Origin: a bacterium
GTDB taxonomy: Bacteria > Cyanobacteriota > Sericytochromatia > S15B-MN24 > UBA4093
Assembly: GCA_017744355.1 (NCBI GenBank)
Contig: JAGIBK010000003.1
Location: forward strand, 118,547-182,546
Direction of reading: 5' to 3'
DNA length: 64,000 nt
Shown here piece after piece: positions 1 through 9,686 of this stretch. The notes beneath the pieces are model-generated. The model did no database searches. It worked only from the letters and a program-made list of their open reading frames with translations, and was not told the DNA's origin. Made by a program: the position numbers and the translations under genes. Positions within the stretch are counted from its first letter, which is position 1. Each line of letters starts with the position of its first letter.

Positions 1-355
1 CACCTGAGCCGGGTGCTCCCGCCGATCCAGCCGCACCCGGCGGACGTGGCGCTCTTCGTCGGGGTGATTGGCCTCTCGCTGGCGGCGAACCTCTCGCCCT
101 GGCGCGTCGCTGCCCTGATGCTCGTGGCGCTTACCATACGCTGCCGCTTCATCCGGCACCCGGGCGACGGGATTGCGGCACTGGCAGGCATCGCCCTGGG
201 GCCGGGCCTTGAGAGTCTCTTGCTGAGCCGCGGGCTCTACCACTTTCCCTCGGCGGGCAGTGGGCTGATCCCCCTGTGGCTGGTGGTGCTCTACGCCTGC
301 ATCGGGGTTTCGGCCCGCAGCTTCGTGGCCTACGCCGAAGCGGCCGTCCGAAGGC

Positions 356-1081
<726 letters not shown>

Positions 1082-1249
1082 GGCGCCACCTTACCACCGA
1101 GGCTCGGCCGCTGACAATCCGCAGGCTCCCAAAACGATGACCGAACTTTGACCAAGCGTTACGCGCTCGTGACCGACTCCGGCGCCCTAATTTGGTTAGC
1201 TTAAGAAGCAACCCATTCGGCCTCTCGGGGCCCGTGCGGAGGTGAATCC

Positions 1250-1903
1250 ATGATGGCGCCCATCCCTCACCCGGAAAAGCCCCTGCTGCGCGGGGTCTCT
1301 CATCACGTCGCCTTCGTGGTCGCCCTCTTGGCGGGCGGCCTGCTGGTCCTCGGCTCCCACGGGGCTGAGACCATGGTGGCGAGCCTCGTCTACGCCTTGA
1401 GCCTGGCGACCCTGTTCGGCGTCAGCGCCCTGTACCACCGCAAGAACTGGCAGCCCGCCGCCCGGATGGTGATGCGCCGGCTCGACCACTCGGCGATTTT
1501 CCTGCTCATCGCGGGCACCTACACGCCCGTGTGCATGCTCTTGCTGGAGCCCGGCGTCGGGAAACTGCTGCTCGGCCTGGTCTGGGCGGGCGCGATCCTG
1601 GGCATCGCCCAGTCCGTCTTCTGGGTCAATGCCCCCAAGGCGGTCTCGGCGACGATCTACGTGGCGTTCGGGTGCCTCGTCATCCCCTTCCTGCCCCAGA
1701 CGGCCGCGGCCCTCGGGGGGATGCGCCTTGCGCTCATCGCGGGGGGCGGGGCCCTCTACGCCCTGGGGGCCGTGGTCTACGCTCTGAAGCGGCCCGATCC
1801 GTGGCCTGCGGTCTTCGGCTACCACGAGATCTTCCACGCATTGGTGATCGCTGCGAGCGTGGCGCACTTCGCGGCGATCGCCTCGGTGGTCCTGGGGACC
1901 TGA
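1250..1903 (+). CDS. Hemolysin III / PAQR family membrane protein
   Basis: A 217-residue integral membrane protein of the hemolysin III (YqfA/PAQR) family with about seven hydrophobic helices. Family hallmarks are SALYH near residue 62, LDHSAIFLLIAGTYTP in the third helix, and FGYHEIFHALVIA near the end; the His and Asp residues in these motifs form the metal site in the superfamily. The role in bacteria is not settled; proposed functions involve membrane lipid homeostasis. The start at ATG 1250 is supported by GGAGG at 1238-1242. The gene is monocistronic and is followed directly by a strong hairpin terminator shared with the helicase gene on the other strand. Confidence 0.9.
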   Translation: MMAPIPHPEKPLLRGVSHHVAFVVALLAGGLLVLGSHGAETMVASLVYALSLATLFGVSALYHRKNWQPAARMVMRRLDHSAIFLLIAGTYTPVCMLLLEPGVGKLLLGLVWAGAILGIAQSVFWVNAPKAVSATIYVAFGCLVIPFLPQTAAALGGMRLALIAGGGALYALGAVVYALKRPDPWPAVFGYHEIFHALVIAASVAHFAAIASVVLGT

Positions 1904-1915
1904 TCCGATGGGCCT

Positions 1916-1955
1916 GAAAACTTGCCCCCGCCCGTTTGGGCGGGGGCAAGTTTTT
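1916..1955. terminator. Bidirectional rho-independent terminator
   Basis: A perfect 13-bp GC-rich stem (1921-1933 with 1938-1950) closes a GTTT loop. It is flanked by an A run on the left and five Ts on the right, so it can terminate both the hemolysin III gene and the convergent helicase gene, whose stop codon lies at 1957. Confidence 0.88.
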
Positions 1956-1956
1956 G

Positions 1957-3324
1957 CTAGCGGCGGCCGCGCGACGGGCCCTGCTTGGGCGAGCCGGCCT
2001 TGGTGGGCTTGCCACCCTTGGCGGGAGCAGTGGGCTTCTTGGGGCCCTTCGCGCTCGAGGCCTGCGCCGCAGTCCCCTTGGTCGCCGAAGGCTTGCTAGG
2101 CGCAACCTTCGTCGAGGTTCGGCCGGTGAGTTGCTTGGTCCCCTGCATGGCGCGCGTCGGGCGCTTGGGCGCCTCGGTCGTGAGCGCCCGGCTGCGCGGC
2201 AGGGGCTCCACCTTCAGGCCGCGCCAGGCCTCGACCGGCACCAGCTTCTGGATCGCCTGGAGGGCGTTGCGCTCCTGGGTGCCCACCAGGGTCAGGGCGA
2301 CGCCGCGACGGCCCGCGCGGCCAGTGCGGCCGGTGCGGTGGACGTAGGTCTCGGTGTGGGTGGGCACCGTGTAGTTGACCACGTGGGTCACGCCCGCCAC
2401 GTCGATGCCGCGCGCCGCGAGGTCCGTGGCGATGAGCAGGGGCAGATCGCCGCTGCGGAAGGCGTCGAGGATGCGGCTACGCTTGGCCTGCGAGAGCTCG
2501 CCGCTCAGGTACTCGTTCTCGAGCCCCAAGAGGGAAAGCTGCTCGGAGAGCCACTCGGTCTCGGTACGGGTGCGGCAGAAGACCATCGTCATGAAGGGAC
2601 GCTCGGCCTTGAGCCACGAGACGAGGGCCGCGAGACGGAACTCGTCCTTGGTCTCCAGGGTGAAGTGGTCGATCTCGGGCGGGGTCTCGGGGGCGTGGGC
2701 CACCTTGATCCGGTGCGGGTTGTTGAGGGCCGCATCCGCCAGCCGCTGCACCGCCGAGGGCATGGTCGCCGAGAAGAGCATGGTGTGGCGGGCCTGGGGC
2801 ATCCGCTCGACCAGGGCCAGCAACTCGGTCTCGAAGCCCTTGGCGAGGATCTCGTCGGCCTCGTCCAGGACCAGGGTCTGAACGTGCTTGAGGTTGAGGG
2901 CGCCACGCTTCAAGAGGTCCACCAGGCGCCCGGGGGTGCCGACGACCACGTGGGCGCCGCGCTTGAGCTGATCCACCTGCTTGTCGAGGCTTTCGCCGCC
3001 CGCGAGGGCCACGACCCGGCGCTCCAGGCCGCCGAGGATGCTCATGAGCTCGGTGCGAATCTGCTTGGCGAGTTCGCGGGTCGGCGCGATGACGAGCACG
3101 GAGGGCGCCTTCTCGTCGATCGGCTCGCGATCGAGCAGGGGCAGGCCGAAGGCCAGGGTCTTGCCCGAACCGGTCTGGGCCTGAACGATGAGGTCGCGCC
3201 CCTTGCCGACCTCGGGGATCACGAGCGCCTGGATCGGTGTCGGGTGCTTGAAGCCCCGGCGGCGCAGACCGGCAAGCAGCTCCTCGCGGAGCTTGAAGGA
3301 TTCAAAAGTGGTTTCGACGGTCAT
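1957..3324 (-). CDS. DEAD-box ATP-dependent RNA helicase
   Basis: A 455-residue RNA helicase of the RhlE/DeaD class that unwinds RNA with ATP. Visible motifs in order: Q-motif region (FKHPTPIQ), Walker A AQTGSGKT, PTRELAKQ, TPGRLVD, DEAD box VLDEADE, FSAT, and HRTGRTGRAG in the second RecA lobe. The C-terminal 80 residues form a low-complexity Lys/Pro/Ala/Ser/Thr tail, likely an unstructured RNA-binding extension. I chose the ATG at 3324, giving MTVETTFESF; the frame stays open to 3417 but the added 31 residues are unlike the family. It is divergent from the DUF1015 gene and ends at the shared terminator. The exact subfamily is not resolved. Confidence 0.93.
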   Translation of the reverse strand: MTVETTFESFKLREELLAGLRRRGFKHPTPIQALVIPEVGKGRDLIVQAQTGSGKTLAFGLPLLDREPIDEKAPSVLVIAPTRELAKQIRTELMSILGGLERRVVALAGGESLDKQVDQLKRGAHVVVGTPGRLVDLLKRGALNLKHVQTLVLDEADEILAKGFETELLALVERMPQARHTMLFSATMPSAVQRLADAALNNPHRIKVAHAPETPPEIDHFTLETKDEFRLAALVSWLKAERPFMTMVFCRTRTETEWLSEQLSLLGLENEYLSGELSQAKRSRILDAFRSGDLPLLIATDLAARGIDVAGVTHVVNYTVPTHTETYVHRTGRTGRAGRRGVALTLVGTQERNALQAIQKLVPVEAWRGLKVEPLPRSRALTTEAPKRPTRAMQGTKQLTGRTSTKVAPSKPSATKGTAAQASSAKGPKKPTAPAKGGKPTKAGSPKQGPSRGRR

Positions 3325-3388
3325 CACGGCCTCTACTTGCGCTTGGCGCTCGGGGGGACTTCCCCATTCTACGCGGGATCCGCCTTGC

Positions 3389-3417
3389 TTGCGAGCGTAT
3401 CCGGCGACGTGTAACAT
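3389..3417 (+). promoter_or_regulatory. Candidate sigma-70 promoter
   Basis: TTGCGA at 3389-3394 and TAACAT at 3412-3417 are 17 bases apart, each matching the consensus hexamer at four of six positions. The site lies 30 bases before the ATG at 3447 and would drive the DUF1015-methyltransferase-amidase run. Inferred by pattern only. Confidence 0.35.
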
Positions 3418-3446
3418 GGATCGTCTTTCGGTTTGAAGAGGCGACG

Positions 3447-4682
3447 ATGGCAGAACTACAACCTTTTCGCGGGATCCGCTACCACGTGAGCAACGTGCCG
3501 AACCTCGACGGCGTGCTGTGCCCGCCGCGCCACGCGCTGAGCGAGCAAGAGCGTTTCCGGTACTACCTGCGCCACCCGCACAACGCGGTACGCCTGGAGT
3601 ACGGCCAGGACGAGCCGGACGACGACGCGGTGATCAACCGTCACGGCCGCGCGGCCGAGACCATGACCCAGTGGTTCAAGGACGGCGTCCTGCGCCGGGA
3701 CGAGATCCCGGGCTTCTACATCTACGAGCAGGAGTTCGTCCCCCTCGAAGGCGGCAATCCCGTCAAGCGACTCGGCCTGCTCGCCCTGGCGCGGCTCGAG
3801 GACCTCGAAAACGGCAACGTGCGCGTGCTGGATGCGCCCCGGCCGGAGCTTACGGCGGATCGCCTGGCCCTGCTCAAGGCCACCCATGTGGAGCTCGCTC
3901 CCCTCGTGGCCTTCTACGAGGACCCCGACCAGTTCGCCGCCGAGATCCTGCTCGAAGAGAAGGCCATGCCGCCCTTCCTCTCGCTCACCGACGAGGAGGG
4001 CCAGCAGCACCGGCTCTGGCGCGTGATCGACCCGAGCCTGATCATCCGGGTGCAAGAGGCCCTCGCCGAAAGCCCCCTCTACCTGGCCGACGATCGCTAC
4101 CGCTACGAGGCGGCCCTCGCCTTCCGCGACCACCTCAACGCCAACGGGGCGGACGCTGAGCGCGGGCTGCACAACTACGCCATGATGCTGCTCGTCGACG
4201 CCGAGGACCCGGGCCTGAACCTTTCGCCCGTCCATCGCCTGGTCAAGGCGCCCCAGGTGCCCGCCGATCTCCTGGAGCGACTCGCGCCCCACTACGACAT
4301 CCAGCCGCACGCCCTGTCGAGCGACGCGCCCGATCCCGAGCAGTTGGCCGCCCTCCATGGCGCCTCGCCGCTCGGCATGCTCCGCGCCAGCGAGCGGACC
4401 TACTACGCCCTCTCCCCCAAGGCCGCGGGCCTCGAAGCCGCACAGCTGCACGAGCGGGTCCTGCCCGAGATCCTGGGCCAGGCTGAGGCTGCCGTTTCCT
4501 ACGCCGGCGACGTGCGCGAGGTGCTGGTGGGGATGGGCTCGGGCGAGTTCGACCTGGCCTTCCTCCTGCCTCGCCCCAAGCTCGACGCCGCCCCCAAGGG
4601 CACCGCTCCCGCCCGGACGGCGGAACTCTTTCCCAAAGCCCCCACGGGGCTCGTCTTCCATCACCTCGAAGGGACCATCTAG
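3447..4682 (+). CDS. DUF1015 family protein
   Basis: A 411-residue cytoplasmic protein of the DUF1015 family. It has the usual N-terminal opening (FRGIRY followed by a PP-containing loop), the segment GFYIYEQEF, and further family-like blocks such as HNYAMMLLVDAEDPGL in the C-terminal half. No biochemical function is established for the family; it is widespread and often sits next to phosphoserine or serine metabolism genes, which are not seen here. AGAGG precedes the ATG by five bases. It is the first gene of a plus-strand run; the next start is 6 bases past its stop, so the two are likely co-transcribed. Confidence 0.85.
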   Translation: MAELQPFRGIRYHVSNVPNLDGVLCPPRHALSEQERFRYYLRHPHNAVRLEYGQDEPDDDAVINRHGRAAETMTQWFKDGVLRRDEIPGFYIYEQEFVPLEGGNPVKRLGLLALARLEDLENGNVRVLDAPRPELTADRLALLKATHVELAPLVAFYEDPDQFAAEILLEEKAMPPFLSLTDEEGQQHRLWRVIDPSLIIRVQEALAESPLYLADDRYRYEAALAFRDHLNANGADAERGLHNYAMMLLVDAEDPGLNLSPVHRLVKAPQVPADLLERLAPHYDIQPHALSSDAPDPEQLAALHGASPLGMLRASERTYYALSPKAAGLEAAQLHERVLPEILGQAEAAVSYAGDVREVLVGMGSGEFDLAFLLPRPKLDAAPKGTAPARTAELFPKAPTGLVFHHLEGTI

Positions 4683-4688
4683 CACGCC

Positions 4689-5897
4689 ATGACCGCCACT
4701 TCCGAACGCACGACCACCCGCTACCGCGTCCAGTTCAAGCGCAACCGCGACGAGCGCGTGCGGGCCGGGCACCCCTGGGTCTTCTCCGGTGAGGTCCTCG
4801 AGAAGCCCCCCGCCGAGGCCCACGGCCAGATCGTCGACGTCTACGACTCGCGCGGCAAGTTCATGGGGCAGGGCTACTGCAACATCAACTCCAACATCCT
4901 GGTGCGCCTCTTGAACCGCCGGGTCGACGAGGTGATCGACCGCGCGTGGTGGAAGCAGCGCCTCCAGGAAGCGATCGCCCTGCGCGCCGAGTACGTTTCG
5001 GGTACCGACGCCTGCCGCCTGGTGAACGGTGAGGCCGACGGCCTGCCGGCCCTCATCGTGGACAAGTACGGCGACTACCTCTCGATCCAGGTGCTGTCTC
5101 ACGGCATCGAGGTCCGGTTGCCCGAGATCGTCGAGATCCTGGCCGAGCTGGTGCAGCCCAAGGGCATCTACGAGCGCAGCGACGTGCCCGTCCGGCGCCT
5201 CGAAGGCCTCGAACAGCGCACCGGCGTGCTCTGGGGCGAGGCGCCGCCCAGCGACCTCTCCATCCAGGAAGGCCCCTACCGCCTCAACGTGGACATCGTG
5301 ACCGGCCAGAAGACCGGCTTCTTCCTCGATCAGCGCCCCAACCGCCTCAAGCTGGGCGAGCTGAGCAAGGGTAAGCGCGTCCTGAACTGCTTCAGCTACT
5401 CGGGCGGCTTCTCGATGGCTGCGGCTGTGGGCGGTGCGAGCGAGGTGGTGAGCGTGGACATCTCGGCCGAGGCGATCGCCCTCGGCGAGGCCAACGCCAA
5501 GCTCAACGGCGTCGAGGACCGCTGCAAGTGGGTGGTCGCCAACGCCTTCGACTACCTGCGCGAGCTGGAGAAGGCCGGCGAGAAGTTCGACGTGGTGATC
5601 CTCGATCCTCCCGCCTTCACCAAGACCAAGGATTCGATCCCTGGCGCCGTGCGCGGCTACAAGGAGATCAACCTGCGCGGCATGCGCCTGCTCAAGCCGG
5701 GCGGGCTCCTGGTCAGCGCCTCGTGCTCGCACCACATCAACCCGAGCCACTTCGTCGAGATCATCCAGTCGGCCGCGGTGGACTCCTACAAGCGCCTGCG
5801 CATGCTGGCCCTCGAAGGCGCCGGCATGGACCACCCCATCCTGCCTGCGGCCTCCGAGACCAACTACTTGAAGTGCTTCTACGGCACCGTCCACTAG
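4689..5897 (+). CDS. rlmI: RlmI-like 23S rRNA cytosine-C5 methyltransferase
   Basis: A 402-residue SAM-dependent methyltransferase of the RlmI/YccW family, which forms m5C1962 in 23S rRNA in Escherichia coli. An N-terminal PUA domain begins with RVRAGHPWVFSGEV. The Rossmann methyltransferase domain carries the SAM-binding segment VLNCFSYSGGFSMAAA near residue 235, VVSVDIS, the catalytic-loop motif VVILDPPAF near residue 300, and SCSHHI, which holds the catalytic cysteine region. Length matches the family. It lies between the DUF1015 gene and the amidase, 8 bases upstream of the latter. RlmK-like or other substrate specificity cannot be excluded from sequence alone. Confidence 0.88.
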   Translation: MTATSERTTTRYRVQFKRNRDERVRAGHPWVFSGEVLEKPPAEAHGQIVDVYDSRGKFMGQGYCNINSNILVRLLNRRVDEVIDRAWWKQRLQEAIALRAEYVSGTDACRLVNGEADGLPALIVDKYGDYLSIQVLSHGIEVRLPEIVEILAELVQPKGIYERSDVPVRRLEGLEQRTGVLWGEAPPSDLSIQEGPYRLNVDIVTGQKTGFFLDQRPNRLKLGELSKGKRVLNCFSYSGGFSMAAAVGGASEVVSVDISAEAIALGEANAKLNGVEDRCKWVVANAFDYLRELEKAGEKFDVVILDPPAFTKTKDSIPGAVRGYKEINLRGMRLLKPGGLLVSASCSHHINPSHFVEIIQSAAVDSYKRLRMLALEGAGMDHPILPAASETNYLKCFYGTVH

Positions 5898-5905
5898 GAG
5901 TTGTC

Positions 5906-8197
5906 ATGAACGCCTCGCGCCTCCTTCCCGGCCTCGTCGCCCTGACCTTCAGCGTGTCCGGCTGTGCAGCGACCCTCGCCAGGGCCGCTCAGGAGGAGGC
6001 GCCCGCACCGCTCGCGGACCGCACCTACGACGCGCTGGTCGACGCCTTGCCCGCGCCCGGCCAGACTCCGCTCAAGGGGCGGGTGATCGTGGTGGACCCG
6101 GGCCACGGCGGCAAGGAGCCCGGCACCGTGGGGCCCACCGGCCTCACGGAGAAAGAGGTCAACCTGGGGGTGAGCAAGGCCCTCGCGAACCTCCTGCGCG
6201 AGGCGGGCGCCAAGGTCATCCTGACCCGCGAGGGCGACACGGGGGTGGCCCCTGCGGGATCGAGCCTCGCCGACGACCTCAAGGCCCGCATCGCGATCGC
6301 AAACGCCGCCAAGGCGGACCTCTTCATCTCGGTCCACCACAACGCCACGCTCGACCCCAAGCACGAGCGCCTGATGACCGAGACCTACTACAAGATGGAC
6401 GATGCGGGTCCCTCGGCGGACGCCGGTTCGAGCATCCATCGCCACCTGCTGCGCAACCTGGGCCTGCCCCAGGAGAAGCTGGTGCCCGGCAACTACGCCG
6501 TGCTGCGCAACGCCGAGGTCCCCGCCATCCTGGGCGAAGCCTCCTACCTCTCGCATCCCTCGACCGAGGCCAAGCTGCGCCGGCCCGAGAAGCAACTGCT
6601 CGAGGCCCAGGCCTACTTCGCCGGGATCCTCGATTACTTCGCCAAGGGCACCCCGCGCGTCGTCTCCTTCAACCAGCAAATGAGCGCCGACGCCGCGCGC
6701 ACGACCCTCATCGCTCGCCTCGACGGCGGGGGCGGAGCCATCGACCCAGCCTCGGTCGCCCTGCGCCTGGACGGCACCAGCGTCAGTGCCTTCTACGACG
6801 CCGAGACCCGCACCGTGCGCCACACCCCCAAGGATCCGCTCGCCAACGGGCCGCACACGGCGACGCTGGCGGCCCGGAACGTGGGCGGCAACGCCACCCC
6901 GCTCTCGACCCTCACCTTCACCGTCGATCGCCCCGCCGCCGAGATCCGGCTCCAGAGCCCCCTCGCCATGCTCCCGACCAGCGGGATGCTGCCGCTTCGC
7001 GCCCGGGTGTTCGACGCCCTGGGCCTGCCGGTCGCCGAGGGCACGCCCGTGACCTGGCAGCTCGAAGGGGGCGGTCTCACCTGGCAGCAGACCCGCACCG
7101 TCCGGGGCGAGGCGACCAACCACGTCCGCGCCCCCAAGGCCAAGCAAACCGTCACGGTCAAGGCGGGCAAGGCGACCGCCAGCTACCAGCTGCCGACTGC
7201 TCGCGCGGCCGTCCTGATGGGGCGGGTGCTCGGCCCCGACTCGCAACCCCTCGCCCGCGCCTCCGTCGTGGCAGTCGGCACCTCCGACCGGCTCGTGACC
7301 GAGAGCGACGAGAGCGGCTACTGGCACTTCGAGACGGCTCCTGGCGGCCTCAAGGAGGTCCGCGTCTTACTGCCCGGCTATCGCCCGCAGGCCCTCGCGC
7401 TCTCGGCGGCCCGCGAACTCGAAGTGCGCCTGGAAGCGAGCGCCCCCTTCGCCCTGCGTGACCAGCTCGTCGTCCTCAACCCCGAAGGGGGCAGCGAGGA
7501 GCGCGATCCGTTCAAGCGCAAGCTCTCCGGCTACAACTGGCTGGTGGCCGAGCACCTGCGCGGCTATCTCGAAGCCGCCGGGGCCAGGGTACGCCTCACC
7601 CGCGGCGTCGACGAGGGCCCGAGCGACATCCAACGGATCCGCGAGGCCAACGCCCAGAACGCTGCGCTGTTCGTCACCATCGGGCACCATGCGAGCGATA
7701 GCATCCGCACCTCGCACTATCCGACCAGCGCCAAGGGCAAGCAGATCGCAGCCTCCGTGCGCGAGGCCCTGCTCGCCGCCGACGGCAGCCTCAAGGACGG
7801 GGGGACCCTGCCCGACTCGACCTACGTCCTGATCCAGACCAGCTGCCCCTCGGTGACCGTCACCCACGGGACCAAGGGCCTCACGACCGACGACCCCGCG
7901 GCCTCGGCCCGCAAGGAGGCCTACGGCATCCTGCTCGGGCTTTTACCCAAACCGGATCGGGCGGCAAGCCTCGCCGTGCAGGTGCGGGGAATGGATGAGA
8001 GGGCTGTCGGCAACGCCCTGGTCACCCTCGACGGGGTCTGGCACGGCCAGACGGATGTCGAGGGCCGCTGGCGCTTCGCCAACCTCGCTCCCGGCAAGCA
8101 TGAGGTGACGCTCGTCCTCGGCAGCGGCGCCATGGTGCGCCAGGACGTGACGCTCGCCGACAACCAGGCGGGCGCACTGGTCCTTCGCTTCCCCTGA
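5906..8197 (+). CDS. N-acetylmuramoyl-L-alanine amidase lipoprotein with a second, degenerate amidase domain
   Basis: A 763-residue periplasmic peptidoglycan amidase (Amidase_3). It begins with a lipobox signal peptide (SVSGC, Cys20). The first amidase domain, residues about 58-245, keeps the zinc and catalytic residues: PGHGG (His67), Glu82, SVHHNA (His144) and GEASYLSHP. Next come an Ig-like stretch and a carboxypeptidase-regulatory-like repeat (GRVLGPDSQPLARASVV). A second amidase-like domain starts near residue 518; here PGHGG has become NPEGG, the Glu ligand is lost, and the final Glu motif reads QTSCPSV, so only GHHAS near 591 is kept. A second regulatory-like beta domain closes the protein. 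The ATG at 5906 has TAGGAG five bases upstream; the frame also extends into the previous gene, but without a signal peptide. Confidence 0.9.
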   Translation: MNASRLLPGLVALTFSVSGCAATLARAAQEEAPAPLADRTYDALVDALPAPGQTPLKGRVIVVDPGHGGKEPGTVGPTGLTEKEVNLGVSKALANLLREAGAKVILTREGDTGVAPAGSSLADDLKARIAIANAAKADLFISVHHNATLDPKHERLMTETYYKMDDAGPSADAGSSIHRHLLRNLGLPQEKLVPGNYAVLRNAEVPAILGEASYLSHPSTEAKLRRPEKQLLEAQAYFAGILDYFAKGTPRVVSFNQQMSADAARTTLIARLDGGGGAIDPASVALRLDGTSVSAFYDAETRTVRHTPKDPLANGPHTATLAARNVGGNATPLSTLTFTVDRPAAEIRLQSPLAMLPTSGMLPLRARVFDALGLPVAEGTPVTWQLEGGGLTWQQTRTVRGEATNHVRAPKAKQTVTVKAGKATASYQLPTARAAVLMGRVLGPDSQPLARASVVAVGTSDRLVTESDESGYWHFETAPGGLKEVRVLLPGYRPQALALSAARELEVRLEASAPFALRDQLVVLNPEGGSEERDPFKRKLSGYNWLVAEHLRGYLEAAGARVRLTRGVDEGPSDIQRIREANAQNAALFVTIGHHASDSIRTSHYPTSAKGKQIAASVREALLAADGSLKDGGTLPDSTYVLIQTSCPSVTVTHGTKGLTTDDPAASARKEAYGILLGLLPKPDRAASLAVQVRGMDERAVGNALVTLDGVWHGQTDVEGRWRFANLAPGKHEVTLVLGSGAMVRQDVTLADNQAGALVLRFP

Positions 8198-8349
8198 GCC
8201 GCGCCCGGACCGTCATGTCTCCCCGGGATGACGCGGCGCTTGCGTCGAGGTCAAGAAACGCCCGTAACCTTCGCTCGACCGGTATTCGCAGGCATCCAGG
8301 CGGGTATTCTGAAGAAACCGCACCTGCCAACCCATAGGAGTTCCTCGAT

Positions 8350-9045
8350 TTGCGTCTCGTGCTGTCCCTGGCCCTCGGCCTGATCCTCGCCACCACCTCG
8401 CTGCCGACCGTGGCCCGCGCGGATACCCCCGAGAACCCCAACCCCACCTACCAGTACATCAAGTCGGTGGCGGGCGAGGCCAAGGCCAAGCGTTACGCCT
8501 GGCACATCGAGCAAGCGGCCAAGAAGTGGAAGCTGGACCCCTTGCTGGTGGCGCGGGTCATCCGGCTGGAGAGCAGCTTCAACCCTCGCGAGGTCAGCCA
8601 CGTGGGAGCCCACGGGCTCATGCAGGTCATGCCCTTCCACTTCACCCGGCGCGGGATCCCGCGCGCCAAGTGGTTCGACACGGCCATCAATCTGGATCTC
8701 GGCTGCCGGATCCTCGCCTGGTACCTCGATCGCATGGAGGCCCAGTACCCGGGCCTCGACCCCCGCGCCATCAATCACCGGGCGCTGGTGGCCTACAACA
8801 TGGGCCCCCGGGCCGTGGTCTCGCGCGGCATCTACCGCTCGCGCTACTCCGAGATCATCATGAAGCGCTACCTGCTGCCGGGTGCTTCCGAGAGCGCCAT
8901 GCTCGCGGGCCCCACGCCCCAGGGCCCCAACCCCGCCGAGGGCCTGCCCGCCATGAGCGACGCCAACCAGGCGGCCATGCAGGCGGAGCTCGCGGTCATG
9001 GACGCCACCTCCTCGGTGCCCACCGCTCCCGGCCTCTCGCGGTAA
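8350..9045 (+). CDS. Soluble lytic murein transglycosylase
   Basis: A 231-residue secreted SLT-domain enzyme that cleaves the glycan strands of peptidoglycan to 1,6-anhydro products. A signal peptide ends near residue 24 (VARADT). The catalytic Glu is Glu74 in RLESSFNP, followed by GAHGLMQVMP and, later, VAYNMGP, all standard goose-lysozyme-fold motifs. The C-terminal 50 residues are Ala/Pro-rich and probably unstructured. The start is a TTG at 8350 placed nine bases after TAGGAG; no better start exists upstream of the signal peptide. It lies 152 bases past the amidase gene, so the two wall hydrolases form a functional pair whether or not they share a transcript. Confidence 0.9.
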   Translation: MRLVLSLALGLILATTSLPTVARADTPENPNPTYQYIKSVAGEAKAKRYAWHIEQAAKKWKLDPLLVARVIRLESSFNPREVSHVGAHGLMQVMPFHFTRRGIPRAKWFDTAINLDLGCRILAWYLDRMEAQYPGLDPRAINHRALVAYNMGPRAVVSRGIYRSRYSEIIMKRYLLPGASESAMLAGPTPQGPNPAEGLPAMSDANQAAMQAELAVMDATSSVPTAPGLSR

Positions 9046-9060
9046 ACCACAGCTCGTTCA

Positions 9061-9083
9061 CCCCGCCCCATCGAGGGGCGGGG
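9061..9083. terminator. Hairpin terminator
   Basis: A perfect 9-bp stem (9061-9069 with 9075-9083) with a five-base loop sits 15 bases past the transglycosylase stop and is followed by a T-rich stretch. The convergent VTT-protein gene ends at 9087, so only the plus-strand use is convincing. Confidence 0.6.
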
Positions 9084-9086
9084 ATT

Positions 9087-9686
9087 TCAGTCTTTACCGG
9101 CTTGGCGGCGTCGGGTGCGGCGCTCGACGAGAAACGAGGTCACGGCGAGCAGCAAGAGGCCGCCCATGGAGGCCCAGAAGAGGGGATCGCGCGGGTTGAG
9201 GATGCGATCGCCCAGGAGCACGTGCAGGAAGTTGCCCGGCAAAGTCCCGATGAGCGAGCCCAAGAGGTAGGTCCTCAGGGGCAGGCCCACGATGCCCGCC
9301 GCATAGCTCACGATGTAGGAAGGCACGAAGGGGAAGGCCCGGATCACGGCGACCGTGCGCGGCCCGTGATGGGCAAGACGCGCCTCCACCGCCCGCATCC
9401 GGACATCGCCGGCAACGCGATGGACAAGCGCGCGCGCCGGGCCCCGCCCCATGGTGTGGCAGGCCGCCGACGCGCAGAGGGTGCCGACGGTGACGACGGC
9501 CAGGCCCATGGGCACGCCGAACAGGGTGCCCGCGAGCGCGATCAAGAGGCCGCCGGGGAAGAGGGGCACGAGCTGCTGGAGGGTCATGACCCCCACCATG
9601 GCGAGCGGCGCGAAGGCCCCAAGCTCACGGCTCCAGGCGCGGATCTCGGGAAGGGTCGGCAGGGCGAGGGCCCAGCTCGCCTCCAT
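9087..9686 (-). CDS. VTT-domain (TVP38/TMEM64, DedA-like) membrane protein
   Basis: A 199-residue inner-membrane protein of the VTT/SNARE-associated (TVP38/TMEM64) family. The domain shows the two re-entrant-loop signatures: LFPGGLLIALAGTLFG near residue 42 and FVPSYIVSYAAGIVG followed by GSLIGTLPGNF near residues 118-150, then a last helix and a basic tail. Relatives include DedA proteins and proposed lipid scramblases or flippases; the substrate here is unknown. Its ATG directly follows the lipB stop codon (TAG-ATG), so it is the third gene of an lpdA-lipB-VTT operon, although no functional link to lipoate is evident. Confidence 0.88.
   Translation of the reverse strand: MEASWALALPTLPEIRAWSRELGAFAPLAMVGVMTLQQLVPLFPGGLLIALAGTLFGVPMGLAVVTVGTLCASAACHTMGRGPARALVHRVAGDVRMRAVEARLAHHGPRTVAVIRAFPFVPSYIVSYAAGIVGLPLRTYLLGSLIGTLPGNFLHVLLGDRILNPRDPLFWASMGGLLLLAVTSFLVERRTRRRQAGKD

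Noticed and set aside
1148..1175. TTGACC at 1148-1153 as a promoter for the hemolysin III gene
   Set aside because: No acceptable -10 hexamer follows at 16-18 bases.
3325..3417. N-terminal extension of the helicase to 3417
   Set aside because: The extra 31 residues have no family similarity, and the ATG at 3324 gives a standard helicase N-terminus.
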